Shown: in pieces, positions 1 to 10,900 of the stretch
How positions within the stretch are numbered: position 1 is the stretch's first letter
How the letters are laid out: each line of letters starts with the position of its first letter
Assembly: GCA_021527695.1 (NCBI GenBank)
Contig: JAKFAO010000010.1
Coordinates: 1,116,001-1,180,000 of the forward strand
Direction of reading: 5' to 3'
Length of the DNA: 64,000 bases
Source of the DNA: Naematelia aurantialba
Taxonomy: Eukaryota; Basidiomycota; Tremellomycetes; Tremellales; Naemateliaceae
Notes under the pieces: generated by a model
Told to the model about the DNA's origin: nothing
The model's database searches: none
What the model saw: only the letters and a program-made list of their open reading frames with translations
Program-made: the position numbers and the translations under genes

Positions 1-190
1 CGGAGAAGGGGGGTGTGGAAGGCTCTGTTGAATCGTCAATTCAAGCCTACGAGTGTGGGGCTTGGGAGTAGCGGAAGCACGTACGTTGAAGGAGAGAGGG
101 AAAGGTACGGAAAGATCGGGAGGAGACGGAAGGGCGAGCGACAGATGTGAGACCCGATCGCAGAGCGAGAGTCGCTCGTCTCGATGCCAT
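1..190 (-). CDS. 5' end of a gene for a probable mitochondrial protein (partial)
   Basis: A leftward reading frame starts at the ATG complementary to 188-190 and begins MASRRATLALRSG. The first 47 residues are rich in Arg, Ser, Ala and Leu, contain no Asp or Glu, and include RSFRTF, which is typical of a mitochondrial presequence. The frame stops at 47-49, but a GTAGGC donor-like site lies exactly there, so exon 1 probably ends near 47 and the rest of the gene lies outside the window. The 26-nt gap to the next AG is too short for an intron, so the acceptor is probably off the edge. The mature protein cannot be identified. It faces the gene at 719 head to head. Seen: the frame and its composition. 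Inferred: targeting and gene status. Confidence 0.45.
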
Positions 191-718
191 GTTGAAGTGG
201 TGAACGACTAAACGGCACGTATCAAGCCAGTGGAAACAGCTGCAGCAGCATTGGCTGGCTGAGATGCGGTTATACGGCCCCGCTGCAACGGTACGTGCCA
301 CACCTCGGCGTTATTGTCCCCAGAGCCAAATCTCCGGGCGCGTCTGGTTCACGGTTGGGTATAACGGGCAAGGAGCATCGAGTGGCCATTGGAACGGTTC
401 GTTGCAGCTCAGTCGAGCTATATACTTCACTGATACACGGTCGTGCCGACAGCTCTCAGAGGCAGGCCACGAAGAGGTCCGAGGCAGCAATCGCTTCCTC
501 CTTCGCGCCCTCACCAACAAGACCGCCAACCTGGCACACGCCTAATCGACTCCGACCGATCCTTTCTCTTCGTTACATCCCAAGCTCCTGGGCGTGAATA
601 TCAATACGCATCATTCAGATCGAGCCGCCAGATGTGAGTGACACTCATTTGCTATCGTACAGGCATACGATAGCGTTAGCGTGCAGACCAGCGCTTACCA
701 AAGGTGCAGGGCCGCAAA
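191..718. promoter_or_regulatory. Divergent intergenic region
   Basis: This stretch of about 530 nt separates the leftward presequence gene from the rightward gene at 719. The short frames in it overlap on both strands and show no family motif. It presumably holds both promoters; I see no clear TATA box. Confidence 0.4.
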
Positions 719-3700
719 ATGGCTGAAGCGCTCAACCCAAATGTACCCAATGAAGAAAGTCTATTCGCAAAGGCCGTAAAGAATGTCGAGCTAGTGGCAA
801 AACTCGTTACTGACACGGTCGGGATCGGCGAGGTTGAGGAGAAACCACAGGCAGAAGGGGATACTACTACTGAGACTGAGGCTGCAGGTGCTGCGCCTAG
901 CGCTCCATCTGAGGCAGGAGGCGAAGGCGCCGAAATTCAACAGGAGGAGGAAGTCGAGGGAGACCATCATCAGATCGCAGAGGACCTGGATCGAGCGGGC
1001 AGCGAGGACGAAGTTGACGATGTTATCGGCGAGCGGGGAGAAGGTTCTGATGCGGGAAGATCGGCGGAGCCCAGTCAGCTCGAGGCAGCTGCCAGTGGAC
1101 CTGGCGAACTTCCATTGCCTCCCTCGGACATATCTGGAGATGCCGAGGAACTGGACGATGAGCAGCAAGGTGGAGCAGAGGCCACCTTGGCTGGACAAGA
1201 GCCCCGCAGTACGGTGGAGCCTGCAATGTCAGAGCACGCGCCAGACTCGGATGTGCTCGAGCAGCCCTCATACGAGGAGGAACTCGAGGGTACTTCCGAC
1301 ACGGCCGACGCTACCGACATGGCTGGTGCAATCGACCCCGCCGATACTGCCGATGCGACCGAGGCGGCCCATCCCACAGATGGCTCGGAAGGATTGCATG
1401 CATTGTCAAACCTCGCGCGGGCACCTACGCCATCTTCGAGAACCTCGACTCCTCCGCTGGGACCAGGCTCTGCTGTGCCTGTTGCCAAAAAGTTCAGCTC
1501 GATCAATATCAACAAAAAGTTCCTCAGCAAGGCCGCCAGCCCCTCACCGGGAACTCCTACCGGCTCGTCATCGAAATTCGTTGGTCTCAATGGTAGGTGC
1601 CAGTTCTCGGACGATTCCTTGATGTTGCTCATATTCTACAGGTCGAGCAACGGCATCGCCGGTCCCCATATCCTCATCTTCGTCCCGTTTCCTGTCCTCT
1701 AAAATATCCACCATCCCATCCAAGTCGTCAACTTCCCCCAATCCACCTGCCGCGACTCCGGCCTCGTCGGCGGCATCACCATGGGCCGTCCCTGTCCTCC
1801 CAGCTTCGGAATCAGGAGCTGCAAGTCAGCCTGGAGCCATGTCAGGTGGATCTGCGGTGCCCACAAAACCTAGAATGGTCACGACGAGTACGTTGACAAT
1901 GGGAAGTGGGCAAGGCATTGGGGGTTCAGCAAACAGGAATGTGTGGAGAGCTGTGCCGTCCGATGGACGGAAAGCGGGCTTATCCAGAGATTTCCCGACA
2001 GCGAAGGAGGTCGCTGAAGGTGCGTATCGGCGATTGCAGGACGCTCTGGCTGACCTGCCAACAGGCAAGAATCAAGCCGCTCTTGCAGCTCAGGCGCAGG
2101 CTGCGCACAACCAGGCGATCATCCAGGGGCTGAATGCGTTCACTCAACTCGATGCAAACGCGCATCGCTGGGATGTGAGTCTCCTCCACTTAGCATATGA
2201 GCGAAACTGATGGGAGTAGGACGAGGACGATGATGACGGCGTGATCGATTTTGGAGATGGCACAATATACTCCCCTCACGAGCACCCGCCTTCGCACGTT
2301 ACTGGCGCTGAGCCCGAACTGAACGCTCCCGTACCGAAAGGCGAGCGTTTCATGGACGACTTTGACAGAAGTTGGCCGAGACGAGCACCTGCTCCTGTTG
2401 AGGGGCTTCATCGGAGAGCGGATGGGGATAGAGTGCTATTCAACGCATCTTCAAATCGTCTGGAACCCAGCTCGCAAAAGACCCTACCCCAACCTGTGCA
2501 GCCAACACGGTTAATGACGCGGGCGGACACGCGGGATGTACCACCTCATCTGGCGTCGAGCAATGCTGCCGCCAACCGCCCATCCGATCGTGCACCACCT
2601 CCACATCTGCAACCTCATGATGGCAGCAGACAGCTTCCACCCCATATGACTGCGCCTCCGCCTGACCGGCCGTCTCTTCCTCCGCAATCTTCCGTCGCCA
2701 CTTCCTCTCGTCCTGCATGGGGTGTTCGTCTCGAGGCTGAGCGGCAGCAACTTCCCCACACACACGAACGACGAGACTTTCCACCCCAATCCGCGTCGTT
2801 TGAAACCGCGCATTCTCCCCCGGATGCCCCAATGACCCTCGCCCGTCGACCCTCTAACCAGGCCCTTCCTCCACCTCATGCTGCACTCCAACAACGTCGA
2901 CCGTCCCACGCTTCATCTCACGCAACGAGTCATACCAATCTGCCTCCTACAGGACCAGTAGACGACCAAACCGCGGAAATGCATACAGCCGCTGAGAAGG
3001 CTAGATTGCGAAGGTTGGCGGAAGAGCAAGAGCGGGAAGCAGCCGCTGAACGGGCGAGACAAAAGGCCAAGGAGTTGGAAGCGAGGTTGGGATTGAAGAA
3101 TTCGTCCGCCCCGCAAATCGATTCAGCAGTGCACGCACCAGGATCAGCACCAGCGAAGCCTTCGCCTGCTGTCCCCCAACCCCCACCACAGCCCACGTTC
3201 ACCATCGCCCAGCGTCCCAAACCACCGTCTCTAATTGCAGAGTCACTCTCAACCGCCACCGCAGTGCCCGCACGCCAGGTGCCGGAGTCACGCTCGGGCG
3301 AAAAGTCGTGGCGGTCGAAGATGGCCCAGCTTGACGCCCCCGGTAGTGCGAAACAGTCCTCTGCCGACGCAGCAGCATCCGCACAGCAATCGCGGATCTC
3401 GCGACCAGTGACCGAGTCTATCTCTGAGCCACCTGCTGGTGCTACTGCGCCAATTGCGAAGCTTCCTCCAGCAGCATCGTCTGCAAGAGTGGAGAGCGGA
3501 GTAGAATCCTCGCCGTCTCAGAATGTGGTGCCAGTCAAGCACGAATCTACTTTCGACAGTATGTTGGCGCGAATACAAGCGGCGATGAAAGAGAATCGAG
3601 CTCCTCCAACATCTGCTGTACATGGTGCGACTGGCGAGCCGGCCAAAGTAACGCCTCAGGAGTCTGCTAAACACGTCGTTCAATCCATCTCCGAGCATCC

Positions 3701-5807
3701 TCCTGTCGTTGCTGGGACATCGCAGCCTCTGGCCGAGTCTTCGAAAACGTCGTCATCATCTTCTCCTGCTTCCGAGCCCGCTGCTTCCATGACCCAATTC
3801 TTCGACGTCACGCAACTCGAGATTCCGAGATCGCCACCACCAGTTTGGCGCACTTATGCCGTCAAGCTCCCGAAAGATGCGCCGGGGAAACCGTCAATAT
3901 CAGAGGCACAGCTCCGGAAAAGTGAGAATCCTTCGCAACTGTCACGAGCCTGGATTATGACGTTTGCCCCTCCAATTGATGGTTTGGATTCCAAAACCCT
4001 GTCTCGTGCCGAGTTTCTCCTCCCTCGACCCGTCGTCAAGCGCTTTGCACGGGTCGACAGTTCTCCCGTCGTCAGTATATCGCCGCGAAGACTTGAGCCT
4101 TTCGAGCGCAAGACAAAGAAGAAGCTGGTATACAACGGTCCGAACGAGGTTGCGCCACCGGCCGCATCCGCAGAGAGCCTCTTACCGTCTTCAAACCCAA
4201 GCACGGCCAGCGCATCGGCGACCTTGATGGCTCAGCGGACGACAGCTGCCTCAGACCGGTGGAAGAAAGACTTGGACTTGGCGAGGGCTGATGCTCTGTC
4301 CGCATCTGCTGTGGGGCGATCTGACCCGGCGACTCCAGTCGAGGCGCGGCGCAAGTCAAAATCTCCTGTGAAAGCGTCGCCGGCTGCTCAAGCGGAGAAA
4401 GATGGCCTGTTCTCCGCGGATGGCGTGCTCGGTGCTACCGAGCGGGGTAGACTCGCAGAGCCAAAGCCCGGCGTGAGGTTCATGGTGTCCAGCGAGCTTG
4501 AGGGAGATGTAGCTAGATTCGAGGGGGATATCCTGTTGGACGAGGTGAACAAGATGAGCCTCATGAGCCTCGAGGGTGTCGAAGAAGGCGGCAAGGAGGA
4601 AGTTGATCCCAAATCTTCAGGCGCCGAGGTGAGTCTTCGCGATCCCTCCGACCTCCCGTGCTCGAATTTGACCATGCTGATGCTTTCTTAGACCCCCAAA
4701 ACGCCACCTTCAGTCAGTGGAGCATCATCTCGCGGGCACACATCCTCCCCCAATGCAGCCAACGGAACGTCAACGCCATGGTCAAATAAGGCCAGTGCGC
4801 GCAGCTCATCACAGCACGACTCGATACGTTCTGTGTGGGAACCGCCAAACGAATCCACCTTTCAAGCGAGCGCATCAACCCCATCGTTCCCCTCGAGCTC
4901 GACTCCCGTTATTCCTGGCGAAGCGTCGAATACGCCTATGTATCCCTCCCTGAACGCCCCTTCTTCCTCCTCCGATCTCGCTTCTACGCAGCCCGCGTCT
5001 ATGAAGATGTCGTACTCGCAGTCGCAGCCTTTCTCGTCACCAGGCACTTCGGCGGCTTCATTTGGTATGCGGCAATCGCCTCACTACGGATACACAGCTG
5101 CCGACCAACAAAGTATGATGGGGCTTCAGTATGCCTCACTTGGCGCGCGTGCGAATGGGATGTCGTCGTCCAGCTCGAGTCCGGGTTGGGCTGGCGCGAG
5201 TATGAATCAACAAGGCGTCTGGTCGCCATCTGCATTTGGCACTTCCCTGGCGAGCCCTGCTTACGCCTATGGAAGCAACAAAAATGGTAGTACCGGTGAT
5301 GCGGCGAAAGCTGCCATGGCGTTCAACGCTGCTGGCTCGAAGGAGATGGCATATGCGGCGGCGTATCCTGGATACGGCCCACAAGGGTATAACCACCAAC
5401 AGCAGGGGTATACCGGCAGGCCCGCGGCAGCCCAGCAGTATGGATATGGCTATGGCGCGCCCGGACAAATTGTGGGTGGGACCGGCAACGCGAGACCAGC
5501 TGGCCGCTTTGCACAGGCCAATGGAGCGAGTGTGGAGTACGGTGCGAATGGAGGTGCAGGTGGAGCGCATGGAGGCGGAGGTGGAGCACATCACCAGCAA
5601 CAGCAGCGGGGAGGATACTATGGCGGCCACCATCAGCAACAGCAGGCACAGCAGCAACAGGCACAACAACAACAGCAACAGGCGCAGCAACAACACCCAC
5701 CGCAGCAGTCACATGCGGCACCACAGAATGGAGGTGCTGCAGCGGGGATGTTTACGGCGTTCAATGGGTCCAGAGGACAGACTGGACGGGGAGGGAAGAT
5801 GTGGTAG
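719..5807 (+). CDS. Large disordered low-complexity protein, unrecognised
   Basis: Four exons join in frame: 719-1592, 1642-2174, 2220-4628 and 4692-5807, giving about 1,643 residues. ATG 719 begins MAEALNPNVPNEESL. The boundaries are GTAGGT/ACAG, GTGAGT/GTAG and GTGAGT/TTAG, and each keeps the frame open. The N-terminal 250 residues are acidic (Glu/Asp/Ala). A Ser/Pro region follows, then a charged heptad-like segment around genomic 2990-3100 (EKARLRRLAEEQERE), probably a short coiled coil. Long Pro/Ser/Ala stretches come next, and the C-terminus is rich in Gly, Tyr and Gln, with a poly-Gln/Ala run near 5630-5710. No enzyme domain, signal peptide or membrane segment is visible. The Gly/Tyr/Gln tail resembles prion-like tails of RNA-binding proteins, but no RNA-binding domain is seen. 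The function is unknown; the gene model is good. Confidence 0.75.
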
Positions 5808-6255
5808 TGGCTGGCGACAGCCCGCGAAGAGTAGTCGGAGTCTGTGGCAGAGCGGGTTAGTGACATTAGTGACATTGCATCATCTGGGCGGTGTGACGCA
5901 TGGATTATGCACATGATAATGCTATCGTCCTCTTGTCCGCCATCGAGCCTGTGCCGAGTGGCCGTGATGGCCATCAACTAATCTGCGTTTCAAGTGTCGA
6001 CTATTTGAAATCGGTCGGCCATTGTGACGACTATCCAACTATCCATACCGCTCTTTGATTCTTTTTGTCTTTCTTCTGGCTGGCCAAGGCTGCAGAGGGG
6101 ACAGGACAGTCAAGACCTACGAGGTGCACTACGAAAGAGGGACCACACCCAAGCGTGCACCATCCGGTCGTTCCGCCGTCCGCCGTGCGACCGACCGCCA
6201 GAGTCCTAGAGCTAGAGTCTAGTCTACGCCGGTGCCGTGCCGTGACGGCTAGGCG
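5808..6255. other. Intergenic, tandem gene spacing
   Basis: About 450 nt between two rightward genes. It must hold the terminator of the first and the promoter of the RNase III gene. No repeat, RNA gene or coding signal is recognised. Confidence 0.4.
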
Positions 6256-7565
6256 ATGTCGGAATCCATACTGGCCCCCCTCCCGCCTCTGCCGACCGAC
6301 GGCCTGCCTCCGCCCCCGCAGATCCAAGACGACGAGCTCCGCCGGCAGGTGTTCACCCACTCGAGCTTCTATGCTGTCCCCCGGCGCGCGACGTCGTTGG
6401 ACTTTGAGGGCGGGGAGAGGTTGATGGATAATGAGAAGCTGGAACATGTAGGAGATGGCTTGCTTGGTAGGTCCCTCTCTCGTCTTCTTCTCTATTCCCG
6501 TCTCCTCCCCTCTCCCCTCTCCTCTATTGTCCTCCCCCCCTCCCCCCCCCCGCGGCCTCCCGGGGCACCAACCAGGTGGGAGCCGACAGTATGCCTCGCC
6601 ATCAACGACACGCTGGCTCGGGACGGTCTCAAATCAGCGCAACAAACTGACGTCTCAGGCGCCGTCGTCACTGTCCTCTTACACGACCTGTTCCCCAACC
6701 TCAAGCACGGCCCAGCCACCGCAAGTGTCCCGTTCCCATCTCGCCTGCTGGTCTTGGACGTGCTGACGCCGCGCTCGGCAGGTGCTCAAGGCGCACCTCG
6801 TGCGAGACGCGACGCTCGCGCAGCTGTCGCGGAAATTCGAGTTGCCCAAGCATCTGATCTCTGGTCGAGCGGAGCGGCCGAGCCTGCTCAGCGGGGAAAA
6901 GACCGTGGCCAACCTGTTCGAGGCGTACGTCGCCGGACTGTACTACTCGTACCTCCGGCCGCGGGCGTCGTCGTCGTCGTCGTCTTCCTCTCCTGCCCCG
7001 CCTCCTCGAATACCCACCCCGCCGCAGACGCCGCAGAAGAGACGCTCGGCCGACATGCTGGCTGACGCGACGGCCGAGCTGTCGTGCGAGGCGTGCGAGG
7101 CGTCGCCGGCGCCGCCCAAGACAAGGGGCATGAGCCATGGTCAGGCGATGGACGAGCTGGAGAAGTGGTTGATCCCACTCTTCACCCCGCTCGCCCACTG
7201 GGTGCTGGGAGAGATGCGGAAACACCAAGCACTCCGGGACGAGCTCGCAGCCCAGCAAGGCGACGACGTGCATCTTGACGACGAGGCGTTCGGCGCGACG
7301 GCAAAGCTCAACGAGTACTTCATCGCTAAGCAAGGAGCGTGCCCAAAGTACTCGGCTCAGCGGGTCACGGGCGACAGGTGGTCAGTCACCGTCGTCGCTA
7401 CTATGAAGGACGGGACGCAAATGTGAGCAGCATGCCATCTCGGTCTACACAATGACACATGGGTCAAGCTTATATGCTGATAGGACCGCTGAAGCCACCA
7501 GGAGCACGAAAAAGCTCGCATCAACCGTCGCTGCGGTGAAGGTCTGCTTGCAGTTGGGCATTTAG
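6256..7565 (+). CDS. RNase III domain protein with C-terminal dsRBD
   Basis: Exons 6256-6466, 6659-6720, 6782-7422 and 7484-7565 give about 331 residues, starting MSESILAPLPPL. Residues about 30-140 form one RNase III domain with the signature NEKLEHVGDG followed by AVVTVLLHDLFP. The C-terminus (LNEYFIAKQGACPKYSAQRV, then the last exon ending CLQLGI) is a double-stranded RNA binding domain split by an intron. The layout of one RNase III domain plus one dsRBD matches Rnt1/Pac1-type enzymes, which cleave structured rRNA and snRNA precursors. In the second active-site motif, usually A-D-x-x-E-A, this protein reads ANLFEA, so the usual Asp is Asn. Intron 2 has a GC donor. A Ser/Pro-rich linker lies between the domains. 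It could be an active RNase III, a weakened one, or a dsRNA-binding derivative such as a mitoribosomal homologue. Confidence 0.85.
6721..6781 (+). other. GC-AG intron in the RNase III gene
   Basis: Exon 2 ends with the codons for GPAT at 6720 and the next exon opens at 6782 with VLKAHLVRD, both phase 0. The intron must therefore begin GCAAGT and end GGCAG. The nearest GT (6725) would put the downstream exon out of frame. GCAAGT is the consensus form of the rare GC donor class. Confidence 0.75.
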
Positions 7566-7606
7566 ACCATTCACCGTCGCTTTGTTATAATCTTGTCAAT
7601 CTACAT

Positions 7607-7669
7607 ATCATGCTGTTCTTGTGCCATGTCATACTTTTCTTGTGCCATATCATGCTGGTCTTGTGCCTT
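7607..7669. repeat. Three 21-bp direct repeats
   Basis: Three imperfect copies of ATCATGCTGTTCTTGTGCCA-T lie just past the RNase III stop codon, in the convergent gap before the TOR1 stop (7566-7962). They may lie in a 3' UTR or terminator; nothing else is seen in this gap. Confidence 0.6.
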
Positions 7670-7962
7670 GCAATATCACTCCATGTCCCTCTCTCCCATC
7701 GGTTGCATCGGTTGTTGACGTCAACGACCAACGGACGTCTTGGAGCATCCCTTACAAACCAAGGCGGCACTAGCTAGGCCTTTGGGCGGATCCAGGTAGC
7801 GTGTTAGCTGGTCATCATGGCAGGCTGTCAGGTTGCTCAGTACTGCCTAAGCAGGAATATGATCAGACACAGCCAGCCGCCAACAAAGGTGGCCACATGA
7901 AATCACAGACGAGATGCGTAATTTGCTAGGGGTATCATACAATGCTGTAATCTGATACACGA

Positions 7963-10900
7963 TCACCAGAACGAACACCTGAAACCGCGGTCAGCCCACA
8001 CATTTGACCAGAAGGGATGGATCTCGGACGATCACGTACCATCCCAAGAAGGCAACACAGAGATTTTCCGTCTTGGTCGCCTCGTCCACCAACTTCTCCA
8101 CCTGCATCTTAACATCCAACACCTGGTCCGGCTTGAAATCTCTTCCAGTCAACTTCCTCCGGACCCGATCAATAACCTGAAGCGCCTTGTCATTCTTGAC
8201 TTCTGCCCTGTCCACATCTGCATAGCCGATTAGCCGGGAACGCTCAGCATCGTGGCAAAACTGACCATGCAAAATCTCCGTCTCGTTCGCTTTGTTCTTG
8301 CGCTGTTTCGCATATGCCTGAGCTTCGTCCATATCCTGATTATCGCCCACTCGACCACCCGGTTGGTTTGCCGCCGTCAATCTCCAGTTGAGCAGTGGAT
8401 CATACACGAAAGTCTCCAGGACCGCCATGAGCGACTCTCGGTTGTCTCTCAAAACCTCCATGGACACCTCGCAGCTTCGTGAAAACGTTCCCGTGATCCC
8501 GCACACTTCCATAGCATGAATGAGCATTCGTGTGAGCCGGAACGGAACCTTTTCAGGGTACTTGTCTCGCTGTTGGGCAACTTCGAAGCAGTCACCAAAG
8601 TCGATGTGGACAATCTTGCCGGATACTTGATCGAGCAGCAGGTTGGACGGATGCCGATCTCCAAGACCCAGGATATAGCCGACCATGGAGTTGACTCCAA
8701 GGGAACGAGTATACGTGACACGTCGTTCCAGCCACGCCTCTGAGTTACGACTCTTGAGCCACAAGATTCGATACAGATCCTGACCGGTTGTGTTGTCCAG
8801 GGCATACTGGAACACTTCGACCTTGTGCAGCAACGGTAGGCTCTCGTAGCTCTCATCCGCCATCTAGATGGTCAGCGTGATCTTGGCCGTGGCTCACCTG
8901 CTGCATGAGTCGATGCTCAATGTCGACGAGTATCTTTCTCGACTCGCGGTAGTTCTTGATGAGCATATGCAGGGTATCACTGTGCTGCACCCAACCAAGA
9001 AGTCCCGCATTGGGCGAAAGCGGAGTGATCGAGTATTGCTGTATGCTGAGATGCCGCTTGGCGCATTCTTGATCGGCGTTGAGCAGGGTGTTGACCAGAC
9101 CAAACAGCTGCATCACTCGCTCGTCCTGGCGAAGATCCTCGTGACCTTTTGCAGGTCAGTTGACATTCCTAGCAGCGCCAGCCAGCTTACCTTTCAGACA
9201 GTACACATAATCCTTACCGTCACGTCCACGCATGGTGAACTTGCGCGGACGCTGTTTCGAAGTAATAACGGTGAAAGTTGGCATGACCGCATGTATTCCA
9301 ATGACGGGCTTCCCACTCTGGTATGTTCCGGGCACGGCGATATCGAGATCGCGAACTGCCATGAGTTTGGGTGACACATATTGCAGCTCGATGATGTTGA
9401 GAAGTTTGAGCTGCCTTCCTAATCTTTGGAAGATCTGCGCCCGTCAGCTCCATGCAATTCAACCGCCTCACCGAGTAATATATATCCCAAGCCTGCTGAA
9501 TCTCCTTGGCCTCCCCGTGCATGGTATATTTCCGCAAATGATCCCGGGCGATACTGAGGTCGTTTCCAAAGCTTTGGACAAACGAGACTTCACGAAGTGT
9601 TTCAGGACCCTGACTTGATTAGTACCGCGGATTAACGGAGGATTGAATTGCTTACCCGCTCGACCATCTCATGCAACGGCAAGAGGGTCTCGAACATCCC
9701 CGGGATATTCTGATCGGCAAAGTAATGCTTTGACGCCTCTTCAAGCCCATCGTACCATATTTCGTGCCAAAGAATGGCCGCGCGGATGAGCTCTGTGCTA
9801 ACGAGCTCGGCTTGATCAACAATGTTCGCATTCTGATCTCGCATCTTGGCAGTGATGCTTTCTGCCACAGCCCGTCGCGACTCAACGTTCGACTTGGAGG
9901 CCACGGTCAGAGGGTACACTAGAGCTTGAGGATGCGCACGCCCAATGTCGTGAAGCAGATGAAGGAGGAGACCTCGGATAGTCTGCCGAGGCGTATGAAT
10001 ACGGGCAATAATCTGAATCAAATTAGCTGTTGTCCATCTTCTTACACGCCAGGCGCACCTGAGGGATGACCTCGAGCCAGACGTCGATATTGACGGATGG
10101 CAGTCCTTGCGAGATAGCTGCGCTGACACCCTGTTGGTACCCATACGTAAACCAGAGCGTTAACAACCGCAGAGTATCCTGCAGCGAGTTCCCCGGAGAC
10201 AATGCGATTGACCGCAAAAATCCCTCGACTGCCGGGATGATGTAAGTGGTAAAGTGTTCGCCCGATAGCCCATTTTGGGAAACCTCGAGTTGACTGATGA
10301 CCTGGAAATTTGCCAAGGCCCAAGTGTGCCAGGCTTGATACCAAGTGGGATCTAACTCCGTCGCTAACGAGTAGTTTTGCAGAATTGCAGTAGGATCATC
10401 CTAGGCATATATGAGACCAGTCCAAAGCACTCTTGAAAGGATGGACTTACGCCCATGTCGCCGTCTTTCAGAGTAGTCTGCCACTGTCCAAGCTCGACAT
10501 GACATCTTGCCAACAGGCGTGTAAACTCGACAAAACCGGGATCCGCAGGGAGGACTAGGCGCCCAGTAGCGTCTCGTCCAAGGCCGACATCATCAGACAG
10601 ATTCTCGGCAAACTCGCTTAGGAACATCAGAGTGCGGTCCCGCTCCTTCCTCTGTTCCTCGGGTTCAAGATTGATAGTTTTGGCCCAGGCAAGACGGAAA
10701 TAGGCAAAAATCACTGGCGGAGGGGCGCGTGATCGCTCCTGCTTCCGTTTAGCCAGGTGGCAATGGTTCAGACGGCAACTCACCTCGGGATTGTGCGGGT
10801 CGGTAGTGCCGACCAGAGAATTGAGCGTCTTCTCAGCCAAGGGCAGCCGATCTGACACACGGCACAGGTCGGCAAATTGGATCCACACATCCATGTCTTC

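Noticed and set aside
1075..1632. Minus-strand open frame of 185 codons
   Set aside because: It is antisense to exon 1 of the large disordered protein and mirrors its GC-rich low-complexity sequence; no motif.
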